A DNA stretch of 64,000 bases from Dryomyza anilis (Eukaryota; Arthropoda; Insecta; Diptera; Dryomyzidae), in assembly GCA_951804985.1 (NCBI GenBank), contig OX638131.1, positions 54,495,078 to 54,559,077 of the forward strand, given 5' to 3'. A model generated the notes under the pieces. The model saw only the letters and a program-made list of their open reading frames with translations. It ran no database searches and was not told the origin of the DNA. The position numbers and the translations under genes were made by a program. Positions 1 to 14,815 of this stretch are shown piece by piece (the stretch's first letter is position 1; each line of letters starts with the position of its first letter).

Positions 1-3000
1 TTGAGACGTGATTTCTCAATAATCCTTGCACCGATTATAATGATTTATATTGGAACTAAAAGGGAAAAATAGATTACAAAAAGTGCCAACTTTGAGGCCT
101 CTACGACGCGTATTTACGGAGTTATGAGCATTTTAAATTTCAGACGTGATTTCTCAAGAACCCTTGAGCGGTATATAATGATTTATATTGGAATTAAAAG
201 GGCAATTGGAATTAAATAACAAAATGTGCAAAATGTGAACTGTTATGACCACTTTAAGTTTGAGAGTGATTTCTCAATCATCCTTGCGCCGATTATAATG
301 ATTAATATTGGAACTAAAAGGGCAAAAATAGATTACAAAATGAGGCCTCTACGACGCGTATTTACGGAGTTATGAGCATTTTAAATTTGAGACGTGATTT
401 CTCAGGAACCTTTGCGCCGATTATAATGATTTATATTGGAATTAAAAGGGCAAAAATAGGTTACAAAATGCGCCAACTTCGAAGGCTCTACGACGCGTAT
501 TTACGGAGTTATGAGCATTTTAAGTTTGAGACGTGATTATATTGGAACTAAAAGGGCAAAAATAGATACAAGATTGTGCCAACTTTGAGGCCACTACGAC
601 GTGTATTTAAGAAGTTATGAGCATTTTAAGTTTGACACGTGATTTCTCAAGAACCCATACGCTGCTTATAATGATTTATATTGGAATTAAAAGGGCAAAA
701 ATTGATTAAAATTGCGCCGACTTTGACGACTCTACGGGCAAAAATAGATTACAAAATGTGCCAACTTTTAGGCCTCTACGACGCGTATTTACGGAGTTAT
801 GAGTATTTTAAATTTGAGACGTGATTTCTTAGGAGCCTTTGCGCCGATTATAATGATTTATATTGGAATTAAAAGGGCAAAAATTGATTAAAATTGCGCG
901 GCCTCTACGACGCGTATTTACGGAGTTATGAGCATTTTAAATTTGAGACGTGATTTCTCAAGAACCCATTGCGCCGATTATAAAGTGTTATATTTGAATT
1001 AAAAGGGCAAAAATAGATTACAAAATGTACCAACTTTGACGCATCTAGGGCATTAATATGAATTAAGAGGGCAAAAATAGATTACAAAATGTGCCAACCT
1101 TGAGGCATCTACGACGTGTATTTACGGAGTTATGCGCATTTTTAACTGGAGACGTGATTTCTCAAGAACCCCTTGCGCCAGTTATAATGATTTATATTTG
1201 AATTAAAAGGGCAAAATTAGATTACAAAATGTGCCAACTTTGAGGCATCTACGAAACGTATTTACGGAGTTATGGGCATTTTAAATTTGAGACGTGATTT
1301 CTCAAGAACCCCCTGCGCCGATTATAATGATTTATATTTGAATTAAAAGGACAAAAATAGATTACAAATTGTTCCAACTTTGAGGCCTCTACGACTCGTA
1401 TTACCGGAGTTATGAGCATTTTGAGCTTGAGACGTGATTTCTAAAGAACCCCTTGTGCCGTTTATAATGATTTATATTGGAAATAAAAGGGCAAAAATAG
1501 ATTACAAAATGTGCCAACTTTGAGGCCTCTACAACGCGTATTTACGGAGTTATGAGCATTTTAAATTTGAGACGTGATTTCTCAAGAACCCTTGCGCGGT
1601 ATATAATGATTTATATTGGAATTAAATGGGAAATTGGAATTAAATTACAAAATGTGCCAACTGTGAACTGTTATAACCATTTTAAATTTGAGACGTGATT
1701 TCTCAATAATCCTTGCGCCGATTATAATGATTTATATTGGAACTAAAAGGGCAAAAATAGGTTACAAAATGCGCCAACTTTGAAGGCTCTACGACGCGTA
1801 TTTACGGAGTTATGAACATTTTAAGTTTGAGACGAGATTATATTGGAACTAAAAGGGCAAAAATAGATACAAGATTGTGCCAACTTTGAGGCCTCTACGA
1901 CGTGTATTTAAGAAGTTATGAGCATTTTAAGTTTGACACGTGATTTCTCAAGAACCCATACGCTGTTTATAATGATTTATATTGGAATTAAAAGGGCAAA
2001 AATTGATTAAAATTGCGCCGACTTTGACGCCTCTACGGGCAAAAATAGATTACAAAATGTGCCAACTTTAAGGCATCTACGACGCGTACTTACGGAGTTA
2101 TGAGCATTGTAAGTTTGAGACGTGATTTCTCAATAATTCTTGCGCAGATTATAATGATTTATATTGGAACTAAAAGGCCAAAAATAAATTACAAAATGTG
2201 CCAACTTTGAGGCCTCTACGACGCGTATTAACGGAGATATGAGCATTTTAAGTTTGAGACCTGATTTCTCAATAATTCTTGCTTGAAAAATTGATTACAA
2301 AATGTGCTAACTTTGAGGCCTCTACGACGCGTTTTTACGGAGTTATGAGCATTTTGAGCTTGAGACGTGATTTCTGAAGAACCCCTTGAGCCCTTTATAA
2401 TGATTTATATTGGAACTAAAATGGCAAAAATGTGCCAACTTTGAGGCCTCTACGACGCGTATTTAGGGAGTTGTGAGCATTTTGAGCTTGAGACGTGATT
2501 GCTGAAGAACCCCTTGCACCGTTTATAATGATTTATATTGGAATTAAAAGGGCAAAAATAGATTACAAAATGAGGCGACGTGTATTTACGGAGTTATGAG
2601 CATTTTAAGTTTGAGACGTGATTTCTCAAGAATCATTGCGCCGATTATAATGATTTATATTGGAATTAAAAGAGCAAAAATAGAATATAAAATGTGACAA
2701 CCTTGAGGCCTTTACGTATTTACGGAGTTATAAACATTTTAAGTTTGAGATGTGATTTCTTAAGAACCTTTGCGCCGATTATAATGAGTTATATTGGAAT
2801 TCAAAGGGCAAAAAAAGGTTACAAAATTCGCCAACTTAGAAGGCTCTCCGAAGCGTATTTACGGAGTTATGAGCATTTTGAGCTTGAGACGTGATTTCTT
2901 AAGAACCCCTTACGCCAAAAAGTAATTAAAAAATGTACCAACTTTGAGGCATCTACGACGCGTATTTACGGAGTTATGAGCATTTTAAGTTTGGAACGTG

Positions 3001-6000
3001 ATTTTTCAAGAACCCCTTGCGCCGATTATAAAGTATTATATTTGAATTAAAAGGGCAAAAATAGATTACAAAATGTGCCAACCATGAGGCATCTACGACG
3101 TGTATTTACGGAGTTATGCGCATTTTGAGCTTGAGACGTGATTTCTGAAGAACCCCTTGCGCCAAAAAGTGATTACAAAATGTGTCAACTTTGAGGTCTC
3201 TACGACGCGTATTTACGGAGTTATGAGCATTTTAAGTTTGATACGTGATTTCTCAAGAACCCCTTGCGTCGATTATAATGATTTATATTTGAATTAAAAG
3301 GGCAAAAATAGATTACAAAATGTGCCAACTTTGAGGCATCTAGGGCATTAATATGAATTAAGAGGGCAAAAATAGATTACAAAATGTGCCAACCTTGGGG
3401 CATCTACGACGTGTATTTACGGAGTTATGCGCATTTTGAGCTTGAGACGTGATTTCTGAAGAACCCCTTGCGCCAAAAAGTGATTACAAAATGTGTCAAC
3501 TTTGAGGTCTCTACGACGCGTATTTACGGAGTTATGAGCATTTTAAGTTTGATACGTGATTTCTCAAGAACACCTTGTGCCGATTATAATGATTTATATT
3601 TGAATTAAAAGGGCAAAAATAGATTACAAAATGTGCTAACTTTGAGGTATCTACGAAGCGTATTTACGGAGTTATGAGCATTTTGAGCTTGAGACGTGAT
3701 TTCTCAAGAACCCCTTGCGCCGATTATAATGATTTATATTTGAATTAAAAGGGCAAAATTAGATTACAAAATGTGCCAACTTTGAGGCCTCTACGACTCG
3801 TATTAACGGAGTTATGAGCATTTTGAGCTTGAGACGTGATTTTTGAAGAACCCCTTGCGCCATTTATAATGATTTATATTGGAATTAAAAGGTCAAAATT
3901 GATTACAAAATGTGCCAACTTTGAGGCCTCTACGACGCGTATTTACGGAGTTATGAGCATTTTAAGTTTGAGACGTGATTTCTCAAGAACCCATATGCTG
4001 ATTATAATAAACTAAAAGGTAAAAATAGATTACAAAATGTCCCAACTTTGAGGCCTCTACGACGCGTATTTACGAAGTTATGAGCATTTTAAATTTGAGA
4101 CCTGATTTCTCAAGAACCCTTGCGCGGTATATAATGATTTATATTGGAATTAAAAGGGCAATTGGAATTAAATTACAAAATGTGCCAACTGTGAACTGTT
4201 ATGACCATTTTAAATTTGAGACTTGATTTCTCAATAATCTTTGCGCCGATTATAATGATTTATATTGGAACTAAAAGGGCAAAAATAGATTACAAAATGA
4301 GGCCTCTACGACGCGTATTTACGGAGTTATGAGCATTTTAAATTTGAGACGCGATTTCTCAAGAACCTTTGCGCCGATTATAATGATTTATATTGGAACT
4401 AAAAGGGCAAAAATAGATTACAAAATGTGCCAACTTTGAGGCCTCTACGACGCGTATTAACGGAGTTATGAGCATTTTAAGTTTGAGACGTGATTTCTCA
4501 AGAATTCTTGAGCCGATTATAATGATTTATATTGGAACTAAAAGCGCAAAAATAGATTACAAAGTGTGCCAACTTTGAGGCCTCTACGACGAATATTTAC
4601 GGGGTTATAAGCATTTTAAGTTTAAGACGTGATTTGTGAAGATCCCTTGCGCCGATTATAATGATTTATATTGGATTAAGAGGGCAAAAATAGATTACAA
4701 AATGAGGCCTCTACGACGTGTATTTTTCGGAGTTATGAGCATTTTATGTTTGAGACGTGATTTCTCAAGAATTCTTGGGCCGATTATAATGATTGATATT
4801 GGCATTAAAAAAGAAAAAATAGAATACAAAGTGAACTCGTATTTACGGAGTTATAAGCATTTTAAGTTTGAGATGTGATTTCTCCTTGCGCCGATTATAA
4901 TGATTTATATTGGAACTAAAAGGGCAAAAATAGATTACAAAATGTGCCAACTTTGAGGCCTCTACGACGCGTATTAACGGAGTTATGAGCATTTTAAGTT
5001 TGAGACGTGATTTCTCAAGAATTCTTGAGCCGATTATAATGATTTATATTGGAACTAAAAGCGCAAAAATAGATTACAAAATGTGCCAACTTTGAGGCCT
5101 CTACGACGAATATTTACGGGGTTATAAGCATTTTAAGTTTAAGACGTGATGTGTGAAGATCCCTTGCGCCGATTATAATGATTTATATTGGATTAAGAGG
5201 GCAAAAATAGATTACAAAATGAGGCCTGTACGACGTGTATTTTTCGGAGTTATGAGCATTTTAAGTTTGAGACGTGATTTCTCAAGAATTCTTGGGCCGA
5301 TTATAATGATTTATATTGAAATTAAAAAAGCAGAAATAGAATATAAAATGTGCCAACTTTGAGGCCTTTACAACTCGTATTTACGGAGTTATAAGCATTT
5401 TAAGTTTGAGATGTGATTTCTTAAGAACCTTTGCGCCGATTATAATGATTTATATTGGAATTAAAAGGGCTAAAATAGGTTACAAAATCTGCCAACTTTG
5501 AGGCATCTACGACGCGTATTTATGGAGTTATGTGCATTTTGAGCTTAAGACGTGATTTAGCAAGAATTCTTGCGCCGATTATAATGATTTATATTTGAAT
5601 GAAAAGGGCAAAAATAGATTACAAAATGTGCCAATTTTTGAGGCATCTACGACGCGTATTTACGGAGTTATAAGCATTTTAAGTTTGAGATGTGATTTCT
5701 TAAGAACCTTTGCGCCGATTATAATGATTTATATTGGAATTAAAAGGGCAAAAATAGGTTACAAAATGTGCCAACTTTGAGGCCTCTACGACGCGTATTT
5801 ACGGAGTTATGAGCATTTTAAATTTGAGACGTGATTTCTCAAGAACCCTTGCGCGGTATATAATGATTTATATTGGAATTAAAAGGGCAATTGGAATTAA
5901 ATAACAAAATGTGCAAAATGTGAACTGCTATGACCATTTTAAGTTTGAGAGTGATTTCTCAATCATCCTTGCGCCGATTATAATGATTTATATTGGAACT

Positions 6001-8870
6001 AAAAGGGCAAAAATAGATTACAAAATGAGGCCTCTACGACGCGTATTTACGGAGTTATGAGTATTTTAAATTTGATACGTGATTTCTTAGGAGCCTTTGC
6101 GCCGATTATAATGATTTATATTGGAATTAAAAGGGCAAAAATAGGTTACAAAATGCGCCAACTTTGAAGGCTCTACGACGCGTATTTACGGAGTTATGAG
6201 CATTTTAAGTTTGAGACGTGATTATATTGGAACTAAAAGGGCAAAAATAGATACAAGATTGTGCCAACTTTGAAGCCTCTACGACGTGTATTTAAGAAGG
6301 TATGAGCATTTTAAGTTTGACACGTGATTTCTCAAGAACTCATACGCTGCTTATAATGATTTATATTGGAATTAAAAGGGCAAAAATTGATTAAAATTGC
6401 GCGGCCTCTACGACGCGTATTTACGGAGTTATGAGCATTTTAAATTTGAGACGTGATTTCTCAAGAACCCATTGCGCCGATTATAAAGTGTTATATTTGA
6501 ATTAAAAGGGCAAAAATAGATTACAAAATGTACCAACTTTGACGCATCTAGGGCATTAATATGAATTAAGAGGGCAAAAATAGATTACAAAATGTGCCAA
6601 CCTTGAGGCATCTACGACGTGTATTTACGGAGTTATGCGCATTTTTAACTGGAGACGTGATTTCTCAAGAACCCCTTGCGCCGGTTATAATGATTTATAT
6701 TTGAATTAAAAGGGCAAAATTAGATTACAAAATGTGCCAACTTTGAGGCATCTACGAAACGTATTTACGGAGTTATGGGCATTTTAAATTTGAGACGTGA
6801 TTTCTCAAGAACCCCCTGCGCCGATTATAATGATTTATATTTGAATTAAAAGGACAAAAATAGATTACAAATTGTTCCAACTTTGAGGCCTCTACGACTC
6901 GTATTACCGGAGTTATGAGCATTTTGAGCTTGAGACGTGATTTCTAAAGAACCCCTTGTGCCGTTTATAATGATTTATATTGGAAATAAAAGGGCAAAAA
7001 TAGATTACAAAATGTGCCAACTTTGAGGCCTCTACAACGCGTATTTACGGAGTTATGAGCATTTTAAATTTGAGACGTGATTTCTCAAGACCCCTTGCGC
7101 GGTATATAATGATTTATATTGGAATTAAATGGGCAATTGGAATTAAATTACAAAATGTGCCAACTGTGAACTGACCATTTTAAATTTGAGACGTGATTTC
7201 TCAATAATCCTTGCACCGATTATAATGATTTATATTGGAACTAAAAGGGAAAAATAGATTACAAAAAGTGCCAACTTTGAGGCCTCTACGACGCGTATTT
7301 ACGGAGTTATGAGCATTTTAAATTTGAGACGTGATTTCTCAAGAACCCTTGAGCGGTATATAATGATTTATATTGGAATTAAAAGGGCAATTGGAATTAA
7401 ATAACAAAATGTGCAAAATGTGAACTGTTATGACCACTTTAAGTTTGAGAGTGATTTCTCAATCATCCTTGCGCCGATTATAATGATTAATATTGGAACT
7501 AAAAGGGCAAAAATAGATTACAAAATGAGGCCTCTACGACGCGTATTTACGGAGTTATGAGCATTTTAAATTTGAGACGTGATTTCTCAGGAACCTTTGC
7601 GCCGATTATAATGATTTATATTGGAATTAAAAGGGCAAAAATAGGTTACAAAATGCGCCAACTTCGAAGGCTCTACGACGCGTATTTACGGAGTTAAGAG
7701 CATTTTAAGTTTGAGACGTGATTATATTGGAACTAAAAGGGCAAAAATAGATACAAGATTGTGCCAACTTTGAGGCCACTACGACGTGTATTTAAGAAGT
7801 TATGAGCATTTTAAGTTTGACACGTGATTTCTCAAGAACCCATACGCTGCTTATAATGATTTATATTGGAATTAAAAGGGCAAAAATTGATTAAAATTGC
7901 GCCGACTTTGACGACTCTACGGGCAAAAATAGATTACAAAATGTGCCAACTTTTAGGCCTCTACGACGCGTATTTACGGAGTTATGAGTATTTTAAATTT
8001 GAGACGTGATTTCTTAGGAGCCTTTGCGCCGATTATAATGATTTATATTGGAATTAAAAGGGCAAAAATTGATTAAAATTGCGCGGCCTCTACGACGCGT
8101 ATTTACGGAGTTATGAGCATTTTAAATTTGAGACGTGATTTCTCAAGAACCCATTGCGCCGATTATAAAGTGTTATATTTGAATTAAAAGGGCAAAAATA
8201 GATTACAAAATGTACCAACTTTGACGCATCTAGGGCATTAATATGAATTAAGAGGGCAAAAATAGATTACAAAATGTGCCAACCTTGAGGCATCTACGAC
8301 GTGTATTTACGGAGTTATGCGCATTTTTAACTGGAGACGTGATTTCTCAAGAACCCCTTGCGCCGGTTATAATGATTTATATTTGAATTAAAAGGGCAAA
8401 ATTAGATTACAAAATGTGCCAACTTTGAGGCATCTACGAAACGTATTTACGGAGTTATGGGCATTTTAAATTTGAGACGTGATTTCTCAAGAACCCCCTG
8501 CGCCGATTATAATGATTTATATTTGAATTAAAAGGACAAAAATAGATTACAAATTGTTCCAACTTTGAGGCCTCTACGACTCGTATTACCGGAGTTATGA
8601 GCATTTTGAGCTTGAGACGTGATTTCTAAAGAACCCCTTGTGCCGTTTATAATGATTTATATTGGAAATAAAAGGGCAAAAATAGATTACAAAATGTGCC
8701 AACTTTGAGGCCTCTACAACGCGTATTTACGGAGTTATGAGCATTTTAAATTTGAGACGTGATTTCTCAAGACCCCTTGCGCGGTATATAATGATTTATA
8801 TTGGAATTAAATGGGCAATTGGAATTAAATTACAAAATGTGCCAACTGTGAACTGTTATGACCATTTTAA
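1..8870. repeat. Higher-order duplication, offset 7185 bp (first interval)
   Basis: Bases 1 to about 1685 recur at 7186 to about 8870 with the same private variants, such as the unit reading ATTTTTAACTGGAGACGTGA at about 1137, 6640 and 8322. A third version of the same stretch (about 5800-7180) gives offsets of 5503 and 1682. Several independent rounds of unequal exchange have therefore copied multi-kilobase blocks. At about 8871 the sequence restarts as at position 1. Confidence 0.85.
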
Positions 8871-11800
8871 ATTTGAGACATGATTTCTCAATAATCCTTG
8901 CACCGATTATAATGATTTATATTGGAACTAAAAGGGAAAAATAGATTACAAAAAGTGCCAACTTTGAGGCCTCTACGACGCGTATTTACGGAGTTATGAG
9001 CATTTTAAATTTGAGACGTGATTTCTCAAGAACCCTTGAGCGGTATATAATGATTTATATTGGAATTAAAAGGGCAAAAATTGATTAAAATTGCGCCGAC
9101 TTTGACGCCTCTACGGGCAAAAATAGATTACAAAATGTGCCAACTTTAAGGCATCTACGACGCGTACTTACGGAGTTATGAGCATTGTAAGTTTGAGACG
9201 TGATTTCTCAATAATTCTTGCGCAGATTATAATGATTTATATTGGAACTAAAAGGCCAAAAATAAATTACAAAATGTGCCAACTTTGAGGCCTCTACGAC
9301 GCGTATTAACGGAGATATGAGCATTTTAAGTTTGAGACCTGATTTCTCAATAATTCTTGCTTGAAAAATTGATTACAAAATGTGCTAACTTTGAGGCCTC
9401 TACGACGCGTTTTTACGGAGTTATGAGCATTTTGAGCTTGAGACGTGATTTCTGAAGAACCCCTTGAGCCCTTTATAATGATTTATATTGGAACTAAAAT
9501 GGCAAAAATGTGCCAACTTTGAGGCCTCTACGACGCGTATTTAGGGAGTTGTGAGCATTTTGAGCTTGAGACGTGATTGCTGAAGAACCCCTTGCACCGT
9601 TTATAATGATTTATATTGGAATTAAAAGGGCAAAAATAGATTACAAAATGAGGCGACGTGTATTTACGGAGTTATGAGCATTTTAAGTTTGAGACGTGAT
9701 TTCTCAAGAATCATTGCGCCGATTATAATGATTTATATTGGAATTAAAAGAGCAAAAATAGAATATAAAATGTGACAACCTTGAGGCCTTTACGTATTTA
9801 CGGAGTTATAAACATTTTAAGTTTGAGATGTGATTTCTTAAGAACCTTTGCGCCGATTATAATGAGTTATATTGGAATTCAAAGGGCAAAAAAAGGTTAC
9901 AAAATTCGCCAACTTTGAAGGCTCTCCGAAGCGTATTTACGGAGTTATGAGCATTTTGAGCTTGAGACGTGATTTCTTAAGAACCCCTTACGCCAAAAAG
10001 TAATTAAAAAATGTACCAACTTTGAGGCATCTACGACGCGTATTTACGGAGTTATGAGCATTTTAAGTTTGGAACGTGATTTTTCAAGAACCCCTTGCGC
10101 CGATTATAAAGTATTATATTTGAATTAAAAGGGCAAAAATAGATTACAAAATGTGGCAACCATGACGCATCTACGACGTGTATTTACGGAGTTATGCGCA
10201 TTTTGAGCTTGAGACGTGATTTCTGAAGAACCCCTTGCGCCAAAAAGTGATTACAAAATGTGTCAACTTTGAGGTCTCTACGACGCGTATTTACGGAGTT
10301 ATGAGCATTTTAAGTTTGATACGTGATTTCTCAAGAACCCCTTGCGTCGATTATAATGATTTATATTTGAATTAAAAGGGCAAAAATAGATTACAAAATG
10401 TGCCAACTTTGAGGCATCTAGGGCATTAATATGAATTAAGAGGGCAAAAATAGATTACAAAATGTGCCAACCTTGGGGCATCTACGACGTGTATTTACGG
10501 AGTTATGCGCATTTTGAGCTTGAGACGTGATTTCTGAAGAACCCCTTGCGCCAAAAAGTGATTACAAAATGTGTCAACTTTGAGGTCTCTACGACGCGTA
10601 TTTACGGAGTTATGAGCATTTTAAGTTTGATACGTGATTTCTCAAGAACACCTTGTGCCGATTATAATGATTTATATTTGAATTAAAAGGGCAAAAATAG
10701 ATTACAAAATGTGCTAACTTTGAGGTATCTACGAAGCGTATTTACGGAGTTATGAGCATTTTGAGCTTGAGACGTGATTTCTCAAGAACCCCTTGCGCCG
10801 ATTATAATGATTTATATTTGAATTAAAAGGGCAAAATTAGATTACAAAATGTGCCAACTTTGAGGCCTCTACGACTCGTATTAACGGAGTTATGAGCATT
10901 TTGAGCTTGAGACGTGATTTTTGAAGAACCCCTTGCGCCATTTATAATGATTTATATTGGAATTAAAAGGTCAAAATTGATTACAAAATGTGCCAACTTT
11001 GAGGCCTCTACGACGCGTATTTACGGAGTTATGAGCATTTTAAGTTTGAGACGTGATTTCTCAAGAACCCATATGCTGATTATAATAAACTAAAAGGTAA
11101 AAATAGATTACAAAATGTCCCAACTTTGAGGCCTCTACGACGCGTATTTACGAAGTTATGAGCATTTTAAATTTGAGACCTGATTTCTCAAGAACCCTTG
11201 CGCGGTATATAATGATTTATATTGGAATTAAAAGGGCAATTGGAATTAAATTACAAAATGTGCCAACTGTGAACTGTTATGACCATTTTAAATTTGAGAC
11301 TTGATTTCTCAATAATCTTTGCGCCGATTATAATGATTTATATTGGAACTAAAAGGGCAAAAATAGATTACAAAATGAGGCCTCTACGACGCGTATTTAC
11401 GGAGTTATGAGCATTTTAAATTTGAGACGCGATTTCTCAAGAACCTTTGCGCCGATTATAATGATTTATATTGGAACTAAAAGGGCAAAAATAGGTTACA
11501 AAATGTGCCAACTTTGAGGCTTCTACGACGCGTATTAACGGAGTTATGAGCAGTTTAAGTTTGAGACGTGATTTCTCAAGAATTCTTGAGCCGATTATAA
11601 TGATTTATATTGGAACTAAAAGCGCAAAAATAGATTACAAAATGTGCCAACTTTGAGGCCTCTACGACGAATATTTACGGGGTTATAAGCATTTTAAGTT
11701 TAAGACGTGATTTGTGAAGATCCCTTGCGCCGATTATAATGATTTATATTGGATTAAGAGGGCAAAAATAGATTACAAAATGAGGCCTGTACGACGTGTA

Positions 11801-12606
11801 TTTTTCGGAGTTATGAGCATTTTATGTTTGAGACGTGATTTCTCAAGAATTCTTGGGCCGATTATAATGATTGATATTGGAATTAAAAAAGAAAAAATAG
11901 AATACAAAGTGAACTCGTATTTACGGAGTTATAAGCATTTTAAGTTTGAGATGTGATTTCTCCTTGCGCCGATTATAATGATTTATATTGGAACTAAAAG
12001 GGCAAAAATAGATTACAAAATGTGCCAACTTTGAGGCCTCTACGACGCGTATTAACGGAGTTATGAGCATTTTAAGTTTGAGACGTGATTTCTCAAGAAT
12101 TCTTGAGCCGATTATAATGATTTATATTGGAACTAAAAGCGCAAAAATAGATTACAAAATGTGCCAACTTTGAGGCCTCTACGACGAATATTTACGGGGT
12201 TATAAGCATTTTAAGTTTAAGACGTGATGTGTGAAGATCCCTTGCGCCGATTATAATGATTTATATTGGATTAAGAGGGCAAAAATAGATTACAAAATGA
12301 GGCCTGTACGACGTGTATTTTTCGGAGTTATGAGCATTTTAAGTTTGAGACGTGATTTCTCAAGAATTCTTGGGCCGATTATAATGATTTATATTGAAAT
12401 TAAAAAAGCAGAAATAGAATATAAAATGTGCCAACTTTGAGGCCTTTACAACTCGTATTTACGGAGTTATAAGCATTTTAAGTTTGAGATGTGATTTCTT
12501 AAGAACCTTTGCGCCGATTATAATGATTTATATTGGAATTAAAAGGGCAAAAATAGGTTACAAAATCTGCCAACTTTGAGGCATCTACGACGCGTATTTA
12601 TGGAGT
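1983..12606. repeat. Higher-order duplication, offset 7078 bp
   Basis: The stretch of about 1983-5527 is repeated almost base for base at about 9061-12606. Identical odd monomers sit at 4636 and 11714 and at 5153 and 12231, each 7078 bp apart. The copies part near 5527/12606, where one reads TTATGTGCATTTTGAGCTTA and the other TTATGAGCATTTTGAGCTTG. The near identity over 3.5 kb implies a recent duplication compared with the divergence between neighbouring monomers. Confidence 0.85.
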
Positions 12607-13970
12607 TATGAGCATTTTGAGCTTGAGACGTGATTTCTGAAGAACCCCTTGCGCCGTTTATAATGATTTATATTCGAATTAAAAGGGTTTAAATAGATTA
12701 CAAATTGTGCCAACTTTGACGCCTCGACGTGATTTCTAAAGTTCCTTTGCGCCGCTTATAATGATTTATATTGGAATTAAAAGGGCAAAAATATATTACA
12801 AAATGATGCCTCTACGACGCGTATTTACGGAGTTATGAGCATTTTAAATTTGAGACGTGATTTCTTAAGAGCCCCTTGTGCCGATTATAATGATTTATAT
12901 TTGAATTAAAAGGGCAAAAATAGATTACAAAATGTGCCAACTTTGAGGCATCTACGACGCGTATTTACGGAGTTATAAGCATTTTAAGTTTAAGATGTGA
13001 TTTCTTAAGAACCTTTGCGCCGATTATAATGATTTATATTGGAAATTAAAGGGCAAAAATAGGTTACAAAATCTCCCAACTTTGAGGCATCTACGACGCG
13101 TATTTACGGAGTTATGTGCATTTTGAGCTTAAGACGTGATTTAGCAAGAATTCTTGCGCCGATTATAATGATTTATATTTGAATGAAAAGGGCAAAAATA
13201 GATTACAAAATGTGCCAACTTTGAGGCCTCTACGACGAATATTTACGGGGTTATTAGCATTTTAAGTTTAAGACGTGATTTCTGAAGATCCCTTGCGCCG
13301 ATTATAATGATTTATATTGGATTAAAAGGGCAAATATAGATTACAAAATGAGGCCTCTACGACACGTATTTACGGAGTTATGAGCATTTTGAGCTTAAGA
13401 CGTGATTCCTGAAGAACCCTTGCGCCGTTTATAATGATTTATATTGGAATTAAAATGGCAAAAATTGATTACAAAATGTGCCATCTTAAAAGTGAAAAAC
13501 TAGGTTACAAAATGCGCTAACTTTGCAGGTTCTACGACGCGTATTTACGGAGTTATGAGCATTTTAAGTTTGAGACGTGATTTCTCAATAATCCTTGCTC
13601 CGATTATAATAATTTATATTGGAATTAAAAGAGCAATAATAGATTACAAAATGTGCCAACTTTGTAGCCTCTACCACTCGTATTTACGGAGTTATGAGCA
13701 TTTTGAATTTGAGACGTGATTTCTGAAGAACCCCTTGCACCGTTTATAATGATTTATATTGGAATTAAAATGGCACAAATAGATTACAAAATGTGCCAAC
13801 TTTGAGGCATCTATGACGCGTATTTACAGAGTTATGAGCATTTTGAACTTGAGACGTGATTTCTGAAGAACCCCTTGCGCCGATTATAATGATTTATATT
13901 GGAACTAAAAGGGCAAAAATATATTACAAAATGTGCCAACTTTGAGGCCTCTACGACGCATATTTACGGA

Positions 13971-14246
13971 GCAAGGATTATTGAGAAATCACGTCTCAAA
14001 CATAAAATGGTCATAACAGTTCACAGTTGGCACATTTTGTAATTTAATTCAAATTGTCCTTTTAATTCCAATATAAATCATTATATACCGCGAAAGGGTT
14101 ATTGAGAAATCACGTCTCAAATTTAAAATGCTCATAGCATTTATATTGGAATTAAAAGGACAATTTGAATTAAATTACAAAATCTGCCAACTGTGAACTG
14201 TTATGACCATTTTATGTTTGAGACGTGATTTCTCAATAATCCTTGC
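13971..14246. repeat. Satellite palindrome 1 (inverted monomers)
   Basis: From 13971 the satellite flips strand: GCAAGGATTATTGAGAAATC is the reverse complement of the GATTTCTCAATAATCCTTGC that closes the element at 14246. The arms are about 107 bp each (13971-14078 and about 14140-14246) around a spacer of about 60 bp, with few mismatches. Such a perfect inversion could extrude a cruciform or give a hairpin RNA. Confidence 0.9.
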
Positions 14247-14815
14247 TCCGTTTATAATGATTTATATTGTAATTAAAAGAGCGAAAATAGATTACAGATT
14301 GTGCCAATTTTTTGCCCTCTACGACTCGTATTTACGGAGTTATGAGCATTTTAAATTTGAGACGTGATTTCTCAAGAATCCTTGCGTCGATTATAATGAT
14401 TTATATTGGAACTAAAAGGGCAAAAATAGATTACAAAATGTGCCAATTTTGAGGCCTCTTGGACGCGTATTAACGGAGTTATGAGCATTTTAAATTTGAG
14501 ACGTGATTTCTCAAGTATTCTTGCGCCGATTATAATGATTTATATTGGAACTAAAAGGGCAAAAATAGATTACAAAATGTGCTAACTTTGAGGCATCTAC
14601 GACGCGTATTAACGGAGTTATAAGCATTTTAAGTTTGAGACGTGATTTCTCAAGAATCATTGCGCCGATAATAAAAATTTATATAAAATGTGCCAACTTT
14701 GAGGCCTCGTATTTACGGAGTTATAATCATTTTAAGTTTGAGATGTGATTTCTTAAGAACCTTTGCGCCGATGATTTATATTGGAATTAAGAGGGCAAAA
14801 ATAGGTTACAAAATG

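Larger units (their letters stand above)
1..14815. repeat. Satellite block 1, ~139-bp monomer in higher-order array
   Basis: About one hundred head-to-tail copies of a roughly 139-bp unit fill this block. Landmarks in each unit are GAGACGTGATTTCTCAAGAA, GCCGATTATAATGATTTATA, TACAAAATGTGCCAACTTTG and CGCGTATTTACGGAGTTATG. Monomers differ by substitutions and by short internal deletions, for example shortened units lacking the GTGCCAACTTT part. All small reading frames here are fortuitous translations of the repeat. The array is broken at 14815, where transposon sequence begins. No transposon-like ends or coding capacity are visible inside the repeat, so a true satellite is the best reading. 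Confidence 0.95.

Noticed and set aside
1..14815. Small open frames in the satellite (for example 4636-4878 and 11714-11956), similar to each other
   Set aside because: They are translations of the 139-bp repeat, start at non-ATG codons in part, and change with monomer indels. Similarity between them reflects duplicated DNA, not a gene family.
1..14815. Regular repeats that might suggest a CRISPR array
   Set aside because: The repeat has no unique spacers, the unit is about 139 bp, and the DNA is clearly from an animal with retrotransposons.
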